Shown here: positions 1 to 4,778 of the stretch, piece after piece
How positions within the stretch are numbered: the stretch's first letter is position 1
Layout: every line of letters starts with the position of its first letter
From: Clostridiales bacterium
Lineage (GTDB): Bacteria; Bacillota; Clostridia; Lachnospirales; WRAX01
Reading direction: 5' to 3'
NCBI GenBank assembly: GCA_031277155.1
Contig: JAITMW010000150.1
Coordinates: forward strand, 1 to 5,245
DNA length: 5,245 nt
Position numbers and translations under genes: made by a program
Notes under the pieces: model-generated
Seen by the model: only the letters and a program-made list of their open reading frames with translations
Database searches by the model: none
What the model was told of the DNA's origin: nothing

Positions 1-5
1 AGGGA

Positions 6-683
6 TTAGTTAATCCCAAAATCTGTAAGCAACATCCCATCCGGCACCTCGCCCGCGAAAATGGTATTTACCAGCGCCACGCGGCGCGCCACAGGCACCG
101 TGGTCTCTTGTAGCGGGATGACGATGCGCATATTGGCCTCTACATACAGCCACACCTGAAAATTTATCTGATTGATGCCCGCGGAGGTAAAGGATGTGTC
201 ATATTCCACACGCGCCTCGCCGGCGGGCACGATGTTGATATTGACATTGGGGCCAAGGCCGGCAAGAATTGGCACGCCGGTGAAAAGCCCCGCAGGCACG
301 CCAACCTGCATGGGCCGGTCATGGGACAGCGCCGATGAAATATCCACCGCCAATTGCGCCGCCACCTGATTTATCAAAATGGTATCAACAGACAAGCTGT
401 TCAGGCGGCCCGTGGCGTCGGCGCTCATGTTATAAAAATCCTCGCTGGTTAGGTTAAGGTCATCCACAATGTCCGTCAGGGACGTGTTTATCACCTCGTT
501 CATCACGGTCACAACGCGCTGATTTGCAATTGTGGTGACGGCCGGCAGGATGACATTGTCCGCCAGGCGCATTGTCAAAAAGACGCCCAGGGCAACCACA
601 ACAAAGGCCACAAAAATGGCCCTTTTGCCGCGTCTGTTTTTTTTGCGCGGGCGCCGCCCCATGGCGAAATAAGGTCTTGTCAT
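6..683 (-). CDS. yunB: YunB-like sporulation protein
   Basis: Predicted 225-residue membrane-anchored protein of the YunB sporulation family. In Bacillus, yunB is a mother-cell (sigma-E) gene needed for proper spore formation; its biochemical role is not known. Visible features are a short, very basic N-terminus (residues 9-21, rich in Arg and Lys), one transmembrane segment at about 22-39, and a long extracytoplasmic part. The family-like C-terminal block includes GINQ (169-172), an alternating hydrophobic strand, a Pro-containing VIPLQETTVPVARR stretch, and GEVPD (211-215). The Met at position 683 is chosen as start because TGGAAGTGA lies 4 bases upstream. An in-frame Met at 662 is a weaker option. 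Extending to 755 would add an unlikely hydrophobic leader and run through the promoter. As I recall the family, the usual His shortly after the INQ motif is absent here (NQINF). The gene diverges from the PBP gene. The assignment rests on motif recognition only. Confidence 0.8.
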   Translation of the reverse strand: MTRPYFAMGRRPRKKNRRGKRAIFVAFVVVALGVFLTMRLADNVILPAVTTIANQRVVTVMNEVINTSLTDIVDDLNLTSEDFYNMSADATGRLNSLSVDTILINQVAAQLAVDISSALSHDRPMQVGVPAGLFTGVPILAGLGPNVNINIVPAGEARVEYDTSFTSAGINQINFQVWLYVEANMRIVIPLQETTVPVARRVALVNTIFAGEVPDGMLLTDFGIN

Positions 684-687
684 AAAA

Positions 688-696
688 TCACTTCCA
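688..696 (-). promoter_or_regulatory. Ribosome binding site of yunB-like gene
   Basis: Read on the minus strand this is TGGAAGTGA, which matches 7 of 9 positions of the ideal AGGAGGTGA. It lies 4 bases before the ATG at 683 and decides the start codon of the YunB-like gene over the longer in-frame option at 755 and the shorter one at 662. Confidence 0.65.
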
Positions 697-703
697 ACCA
701 CTG

Positions 704-731
704 TTGACTTTAAGTGAAAAAATGGTATAAT
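704..731 (+). promoter_or_regulatory. Strong sigma-A-type promoter toward the PBP gene
   Basis: TTGACT (704-709) and TATAAT (726-731) are separated by 16 bases, a near-consensus vegetative promoter on the plus strand. Transcription would start near 738 and give a leader of about 380 nt before the PBP start codon at 1118. The leader would contain the repeat-like block, the two small reading frames and the hairpin. I saw no better promoter closer to the PBP gene. The elements lie back to back with the leftward promoter of the yunB-like gene, so the two transcription units may interfere. Confidence 0.5.
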
Positions 732-734
732 ATA

Positions 735-762
735 AATGTATGGAGTTTGGAACAAGATATGT
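735..762 (-). promoter_or_regulatory. Candidate sigma-E-type promoter for the yunB-like gene
   Basis: On the minus strand, ACATATC (756-762) is followed after 13 bases by CATACATT (735-742). The second element fits the sigma-E -10 consensus CATACAnT exactly, and the first resembles the ATATT-type -35 with one mismatch. Transcription would begin near 727, about 44 bases before the ATG at 683. This agrees with the known mother-cell control of yunB in Bacillus. An overlapping sigma-A reading (TTGTTC, 17 bases, TATTAT) is also possible, so the sigma factor is an inference. Confidence 0.5.
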
Positions 763-820
763 CATGCCAACAACATATTGGCGCAATCAAGCGAGATTCT
801 TCGCTGCGCTCAGGATGACA
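760..820. repeat. Short dispersed-repeat-like block, possibly MITE-like
   Basis: The block starts with TGTCAT (760-765) and ends with ATGACA (815-820), a 6-bp inverted pair. The right part (793-820) reads GAGATTCTTCGCTGCGCTCA and then GGATGACA. Its reverse strand, a GTCATCC, GAGCGCAGCGAAGAATC string, is of a type I recognise from intergenic repeats in many unrelated bacterial genomes. It also holds a small dyad, AGCGA/TCGCT (790-794 and 801-805). Only one copy lies in this window, so repetition in this genome is inferred from memory of the motif. The exact boundaries are uncertain. Confidence 0.4.
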
Positions 821-869
821 AAAATTGTAAAAGGACAACGGAGCGGGCAAAATTATCGGCCTAAATGAA

Positions 870-947
870 ATGATTATAGCCACGGAAGCCGAAATGGAAG
901 AGGAAGATGTGGCCTGGGTTGAAAAGAAGATTTCTCAACTTGAATAA
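870..947 (+). CDS. Tiny acidic reading frame, 25 aa, possible gene remnant
   Basis: A 25-codon frame from ATG at 870 to TAA at 945-947 would encode a very acidic peptide beginning MIIATEAEMEEEDVAW and ending in KKISQLE. The frame stays open upstream to a stop at 828-830 without an earlier ATG, GTG or TTG start, and no Shine-Dalgarno sequence precedes the ATG. The amphipathic, helix-like composition looks like the C-terminal end of a larger protein rather than noise, so a decayed gene whose 5' part was lost next to the repeat-like block is as likely as a real small gene. Its stop overlaps the next ATG (TAATG). I recognise no family. Confidence 0.22.
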   Translation: MIIATEAEMEEEDVAWVEKKISQLE

Positions 948-1066
948 TGGGCCTTCTCAGAAATAATGCCGAACCAATTTTTGAACGTCTTTTTGCGAAG
1001 CAAAAGTTGGAGCGACAGGCGGTTTTTCGCGGTTTTTGCGAAAAACCTGCCGAAAGCGTTAAGTGA
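947..1066 (+). CDS. Small basic reading frame, 39 aa, coupled to the preceding one
   Basis: This 39-codon frame begins at the ATG inside the TAATG overlap with the preceding frame and ends at TGA 1064-1066. The peptide (MGLLRNNAEPIFERLF at the start, CEKPAESVK at the end) is basic and lacks a membrane segment. The overlap would allow translational coupling, but neither frame has a good ribosome binding site of its own. The hairpin at 1021-1047 lies inside the frame, which argues that this may be structured or repeat-derived DNA rather than a gene. I recognise no family; it is reported because the overlap arrangement is unusual. Confidence 0.18.
   Translation: MGLLRNNAEPIFERLFAKQKLERQAVFRGFCEKPAESVK
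1021..1047 (+). repeat. 10-bp hairpin in the PBP leader
   Basis: GGTTTTTCGC (1021-1030) pairs perfectly with GCGAAAAACC (1038-1047) across a 7-base loop, GGTTTTT. The loop copies the start of the left arm, so an alternative 7-bp hairpin (1031-1037 with 1041-1047, loop GCG) competes with it. No T-run follows on the plus strand, so it is not a classic terminator. It lies about 70 bases before the PBP start codon and could affect transcript stability or be part of a repeat. A smaller dyad, TTTTGC/GCAAAA (991-996 and 1000-1005), lies just upstream. Confidence 0.5.
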
Positions 1067-1090
1067 AAAAAATTGTGTGAGGCAATTTCT

Positions 1091-1111
1091 GAGGAGGTCT
1101 AATTTTGGAGG
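1091..1111 (+). promoter_or_regulatory. Two tandem Shine-Dalgarno sequences before the PBP start
   Basis: GGAGG at 1107-1111 lies 6 bases before the ATG at 1118 and is the working ribosome binding site of the PBP gene. A second, stronger one, GAGGAGGT at 1091-1098, lies 6 bases before a TTG codon at 1105. That TTG opens a different frame that closes at 1317 and overlaps the PBP N-terminus. The upstream site may be an entry or standby site, or may be fortuitous. Confidence 0.6.
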
Positions 1112-1117
1112 ATTATC

Positions 1118-4057
1118 ATGAATTATTCCCAAAACAACAACAAAAAGCGTATGCGAAGGCATCGCTCCCCCGGCAAAAAGCTGAAAAACAAGGTGGCATA
1201 CATTATTTTTCGCGTGGTGGTTTCGGCCATGCTTATTGGCACTTTTGCTGTGGGCGGCATAGGCATTGGCGCATATCTCAGCATAATACAGGGCGCGCCG
1301 CCCCTGTCCGTCCTTAGCGTGGACCTTCTGGAGGGCAGCAGCGACACCTTCATCTTTGACCGATATGGCAACGAAATTGCGCGGCTGGACGGCGGCACAA
1401 ACCGAATATTTGCCGCATGGGAAGATATTTCGCCATATCTAAAAATGGCCTTTGTGGCCATAGAGGACGAGCGCTTTTTCGAGCATAACGGCGTGTCCGC
1501 GCCGGATTTGGTGCGCGCCGTCTACATGACCATAGTACACGACAACACCCAGGGGGCCTCTACAATTACGCAGCAGGTGGTGAAGATGGACCTGGGCCTG
1601 ATGCGCAATACAATCGAGACCAAGCTGCAAGAGCAATACCTGGCCATACAATATGAGGCATATTTGGTGGAGATGCTGGGCAGTGTTGAGGCCGCAAAAC
1701 AGCGCATCCTGCACCGATATCTCAATATGGTGCCGTTGGGCCATGGCCAATATGGCGTAGAGGCCGCGTCTTGGCGGTATTTCAACAAGCCCGCCAGCGA
1801 AATCACCCTTTCCGAGGCCGCCGTTATCGCCGCCATCACTTCAAACCCAACGCAGCGTTCCCCCATACGCTTTCCCGATTGGAACAGGGAGCGCGCGGTG
1901 GACACGCTAAGGAATATGGAGCGCCTGGGCATGATTACGGAAGCAGAATTTCGCATTGCCTATAATGACGATGTTTATGAGCGTATACAACGGGTTTCGG
2001 CACAATATCACGCCGATGAAGTTATCTGGCACAACTTCATAGATGCCGTTGTGGACCAGCTTACGACCGATTTAATGGAGCGGCATGACATGACGCGCCA
2101 CGAAGCGCAAACCACAATTTTCCATGCCGGTCTGGAGATACACACCACCATGGACCCCACGGCCCAGCGTATTTTGGACGATGCCTTTATGAATGAGGCG
2201 CTTTTCCCCACAAATCCGCAGGATTTTGAATATTTTCTGGAATATCGCGTGACGGTGCGAAACCAGCTTACAAACCAGATTCGCCATCTGGCCACCGACA
2301 GCGATGCCTGGGGCCGCAGGGTGACAAACCGCGAAATGTTTGACGAATTTTTGCAATGGGCAGAATCTTCATTGCTTGGCATGGATGATGTTGTTGTGGC
2401 CGATGTTTTCCATTTTACGCCGCAGCCCCAATCGGCCATGACGGTGATTGACCACAACAACGGCCATGTTATAGCCATGGCGGGGCAGCGGGGCGAAAAG
2501 CAAACCAACCGCAGCACCAACCGCGCCGTTGAAAGCGAGCGCCAGCCGGGCTCTGTCTTTAAGATTTTCGCGGGCTATGCCCCCGCCCTTGATATGGGCG
2601 TCATCACGGCCGCCACGGGCTTTGACGACAGCCCCAATGTCATTATGGATTATTCCCTTGGCCGCCAAATTGTGTGGCCGCGCAACTGGCACGGCGGATA
2701 CCGCGGCTTTAACCATGTGCGCCGCGCCGTTGAAATGTCATATAATGTAATTGCCGCAAAGGTCATCCAGACCATTGGCCCGGATGTGGCCTACAATTAT
2801 CTGCTTAATTTCGGCTTTACAACCATAAGGCCCGAAGAGGCCGTCCCCGCGATGGTGCTGGGCTCTCCCAGCGTCACGAATTTAGAGCTTACGGCAGCAA
2901 TGGGCGCAATTGCCAACGGCGGCATATTGCATCCGCCCATACTTTACACCCGCGTTTATGACCGCAACGGCGACATTTTGATTGACAACACAGCCTTAAG
3001 CCCGACGCAGGTGCTAAACCGCAATTCGGCCTATACGTTGATAGACCTTATGCGCGGCGTTATCACGCGAGGTACGGGGCCGGGGGCGCGTTTCCGCGAA
3101 ATACAGATGGACAACGCGGGCAAGACGGGCACCACGCAGGTGGGCAGGGATTTGTATTACACCGGCAGCACGCCGCATCTTACGGCCTCTGTGTGGGTTG
3201 GCCACGACCAGCCCAAGCCGCTGACGGGCCATGTGACGGGCTCCAACCGTCCCGACACCATAATCTGGCGCTATGTGATGGAGCAAATCCATATAGAGCT
3301 TGGCCTGGAGCATCGAATTTTTGAGCGGCCACCGGGCTTTTCAACCCATACGGTCTGCGCAACCAGCGGCGCACTGCCGCTTCCCGGCTGCCCCACACGT
3401 CAAGAACTTTTCGCGCCGGGTGCCGTGCCAAATCTTCCGTGCCATGTCCATGTGCAATATCAAATCAATATTGTGACGGGCATGATGCCAAGCCCCTGGT
3501 GTCCGCCGGATCAAATCCGCACACGTTCGGGCATATTGCGGGACAGAAGCTGGATGGAAGTGGCGGGGGATGTTGGTTTGCCGGATTCGCATCTGGAGGT
3601 GCCGCGCGCGGTGCGCGAAGGCATAATTTGCAATGTCCACAATCAGTTTAATGCCGGCCGGGCGGATTACAGCCATATTGACTTTGAAAATTTTGACCCC
3701 GAGGACTTTGAATTGCTTGACCTGCTAAATGAGCTTCAGCAGCAGAATGTCGATGAAGACCCATATATTGACGACGCGCAGTATCAATATCCCTTTGGGC
3801 CCACAGGCGACGGCGCGCCCGACACCGACAACGGCGAAGCTGCCGGGCCGCCTTTCATACCGGATGCGACGCCTACGCCTACGCCGACTCCCGTGCCGAC
3901 GCCTACACCGACGCCGACGCCCATGCCGGAGCGCACGCCGATAGCACTGCCGCCGGACCCGACGCCGCAGCCCACGTTGCCGCCGACAGACCCCGTGCCG
4001 CCGCAAGATGAAGCGGCTGTGCCGCCACCAACCGAACCCGTCATTGGCGCGCCGTAA
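1118..4057 (+). CDS. Class A penicillin-binding protein (bifunctional transglycosylase/transpeptidase)
   Basis: A 979-residue PBP1-type enzyme that polymerises lipid II into glycan strands and cross-links stem peptides outside the membrane. A basic cytoplasmic N-terminus is followed by a transmembrane anchor at about 27-56. The GT51 domain (about 75-255) shows EDERFFEHNG (116-125, catalytic Glu116), GASTITQQ (146-153), a motif-3 equivalent TKLQE (168-172, second catalytic Glu172 by position), and ILHRYLN (197-203) continuing to YFNK (221-224). The transpeptidase domain (about 435-725) has SVFK (Ser479 nucleophile, Lys482), SYN (541-543) and KTGTT (669-673). All catalytic motifs are intact. 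After it comes a Cys-containing region (Cys747, 758, 775, 795, 838), an acidic stretch (about 854-887) and a Pro-rich tail. The start is fixed by GGAGG 6 bases upstream. The family call is firm; whether it is the vegetative or a sporulation PBP cannot be told. Confidence 0.96.
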   Translation: MNYSQNNNKKRMRRHRSPGKKLKNKVAYIIFRVVVSAMLIGTFAVGGIGIGAYLSIIQGAPPLSVLSVDLLEGSSDTFIFDRYGNEIARLDGGTNRIFAAWEDISPYLKMAFVAIEDERFFEHNGVSAPDLVRAVYMTIVHDNTQGASTITQQVVKMDLGLMRNTIETKLQEQYLAIQYEAYLVEMLGSVEAAKQRILHRYLNMVPLGHGQYGVEAASWRYFNKPASEITLSEAAVIAAITSNPTQRSPIRFPDWNRERAVDTLRNMERLGMITEAEFRIAYNDDVYERIQRVSAQYHADEVIWHNFIDAVVDQLTTDLMERHDMTRHEAQTTIFHAGLEIHTTMDPTAQRILDDAFMNEALFPTNPQDFEYFLEYRVTVRNQLTNQIRHLATDSDAWGRRVTNREMFDEFLQWAESSLLGMDDVVVADVFHFTPQPQSAMTVIDHNNGHVIAMAGQRGEKQTNRSTNRAVESERQPGSVFKIFAGYAPALDMGVITAATGFDDSPNVIMDYSLGRQIVWPRNWHGGYRGFNHVRRAVEMSYNVIAAKVIQTIGPDVAYNYLLNFGFTTIRPEEAVPAMVLGSPSVTNLELTAAMGAIANGGILHPPILYTRVYDRNGDILIDNTALSPTQVLNRNSAYTLIDLMRGVITRGTGPGARFREIQMDNAGKTGTTQVGRDLYYTGSTPHLTASVWVGHDQPKPLTGHVTGSNRPDTIIWRYVMEQIHIELGLEHRIFERPPGFSTHTVCATSGALPLPGCPTRQELFAPGAVPNLPCHVHVQYQINIVTGMMPSPWCPPDQIRTRSGILRDRSWMEVAGDVGLPDSHLEVPRAVREGIICNVHNQFNAGRADYSHIDFENFDPEDFELLDLLNELQQQNVDEDPYIDDAQYQYPFGPTGDGAPDTDNGEAAGPPFIPDATPTPTPTPVPTPTPTPTPMPERTPIALPPDPTPQPTLPPTDPVPPQDEAAVPPPTEPVIGAP
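3869..3928 (+). repeat. Thr-Pro dipeptide repeat in the PBP C-terminal tail
   Basis: Residues 918-937 of the PBP are ten consecutive X-Pro dipeptides, mostly Thr-Pro, with one Val-Pro and one Met-Pro. They are written mainly with ACG/CCG and ACG/CCT codons. The tract is followed by further Pro-rich sequence to the C-terminus at 979. Such tails are extended, probably span or contact the cell wall, and tend to vary in length between strains through slippage or unequal recombination. Confidence 0.9.
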
Positions 4058-4715
4058 TCCTATATTTTGTCATTAAATCCTTAAAAATTTCGCCGGTGGT
4101 GGGCGGCGTCCATGTGATGGCGTCCGCCCCGGCGTTTATTGTGTCCATTATGGATTGTTCGGTGGGGCCGCCCGTGGCGATAATGGCGACCCTGGGAAAT
4201 TCCCCGCGGATTTTGTCTACAATCCACGGGGTTTTTGCCGCCGCCGATACATTCAATATGGCGGCCCCGGCGTCTATGCGCCCCGCGATATTGTCATGCT
4301 CGCCAACCACCGTGATGACGATGGGTATATCAATCACGCTGCTGACCTTTTTGATTGTCGCATCAAGCGTCGGCGCGTTTAGCACCACACCAAAGGCCCC
4401 CTGAAATTCGGCGGAAGACGCCAGATGCACCACGCGGCTGCCCGTGGTTGTGCCGCCGCCCACGCCGCACAAAACCGGCAAATCCGACCCCATTATAAGG
4501 GCGTGGGATATCACGGGCTGGGGCGTGAAGGGATATACAGCCACAACGGCGTCCGCGTTGATATTGCGAATAATCGCGATGTCCGTGCTAAACACCAACG
4601 ACTTTATCAGCCGCCCAAAAATGCGCACCCCGCCGCATTTGGCAATAACATCGGGAATTTCAACCATATGGCTGCGCAATGTGCCCTGATATTCCGGGAT
4701 ATATCTTTCTTGCAT
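4041..4715 (-). CDS. Conserved TIM-barrel-like protein of unknown function
   Basis: A 224-residue soluble protein, complete. The pattern of beta-strand/helix repeats suggests a small TIM barrel of the phosphate-binding or FMN-linked kind. Visible blocks are GVGGGTTTG (84-92), EFQGAFGVVLNAPT (103-116), IDIPIVITVV (128-137), DAGAAILNVSAAAKT (148-162), and a C-terminal IIATGGPT (178-185) followed by AGADAITWTPPT (195-206). The last resembles the Gly-rich phosphate-binding end of IMP dehydrogenase-, NanE- or ThiG-like barrels. I remember near-identical proteins in Clostridia that carry only a vague label such as hydrolase; no reaction can be assigned. The start at 4715 is preferred because GGAGG (4723-4727) lies 7 bases upstream; the in-frame ATG at 4721 is only 1 base from that site. 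The gene is driven by the promoter at 4750-4778, converges on the PBP gene and overlaps its 3' end by 17 bp. Confidence 0.85.
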   Translation of the reverse strand: MQERYIPEYQGTLRSHMVEIPDVIAKCGGVRIFGRLIKSLVFSTDIAIIRNINADAVVAVYPFTPQPVISHALIMGSDLPVLCGVGGGTTTGSRVVHLASSAEFQGAFGVVLNAPTLDATIKKVSSVIDIPIVITVVGEHDNIAGRIDAGAAILNVSAAAKTPWIVDKIRGEFPRVAIIATGGPTEQSIMDTINAGADAITWTPPTTGEIFKDLMTKYRITARQ

Positions 4716-4722
4716 ATTCATT

Positions 4723-4727
4723 CCTCC
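4723..4727 (-). promoter_or_regulatory. Ribosome binding site deciding the barrel-gene start
   Basis: GGAGG on the minus strand. It is 7 bases from the ATG at 4715 but only 1 base from the ATG at 4721, so the shorter, 224-residue product is the more likely one. Confidence 0.75.
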
Positions 4728-4749
4728 GTGTTTTGTAGTTTTACGTCAA

Positions 4750-4778
4750 ATTATATCATATAAATTGGAGGTTGCCAA
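4750..4778 (-). promoter_or_regulatory. Near-consensus sigma-A promoter of the barrel gene
   Basis: On the minus strand TTGGCA (4773-4778) and TATAAT (4750-4755) are separated by exactly 17 bases. Transcription should start near 4743, giving a short leader of about 28 nt before the ATG at 4715. The -35 element covers the bases just before, and the first base of, the start codon of the divergent gene at 4778. A 6-bp dyad, TTATAT/ATATAA around 4757, overlaps the -10 and could be an operator, or could be chance in AT-rich DNA. Confidence 0.7.
4767..4771 (+). promoter_or_regulatory. Ribosome binding site of the unrecognised right-end gene
   Basis: GGAGG lies 6 bases before the ATG at 4778 and fixes the start of the right-end gene. 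It falls inside the spacer of the oppositely oriented barrel-gene promoter. No convincing plus-strand promoter is visible between 4700 and 4767; a TTGTAG (4733-4738), 15 bases, TATCAT (4754-4759) combination is weak. Confidence 0.8.

Noticed and set aside
2..17. GGGATTA/TAATCCC dyad at the end of the yunB-like gene, as a terminator
   Set aside because: The loop would be only 2 bases (6 bp with a 4-base loop at best), it includes the stop codon, and any following T-run lies outside the window.
684..755. N-terminal extension of the YunB-like protein to an ATG at 755
   Set aside because: No ribosome binding site is visible there, the added residues do not resemble the family start, and it would run over both promoters.
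919..948. TTGAAA, 18 bases, AATAAT as a nearer promoter for the PBP gene
   Set aside because: Both the spacing and the -10 are poor compared with 704-731, and it overlaps the small acidic frame. It cannot be excluded as a weak secondary start.
1123..3676. Many long open frames on the minus strand opposite the PBP gene
   Set aside because: They have no ribosome binding sites and meaningless compositions. They are explained by the codon use of the PBP gene, whose motifs prove the plus frame.
3784..4044. Gly-Val-rich minus-strand frame that looks like a repeat protein
   Set aside because: It is the antisense of the Thr-Pro repeat tract and tail of the PBP gene, so its repeats are a mirror image and not independent evidence.
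4096..4763. Plus-strand open frames across the barrel gene
   Set aside because: The minus-strand frame has a near-perfect promoter, a well-spaced ribosome binding site and barrel-like motifs. The plus-strand frames show none of these.
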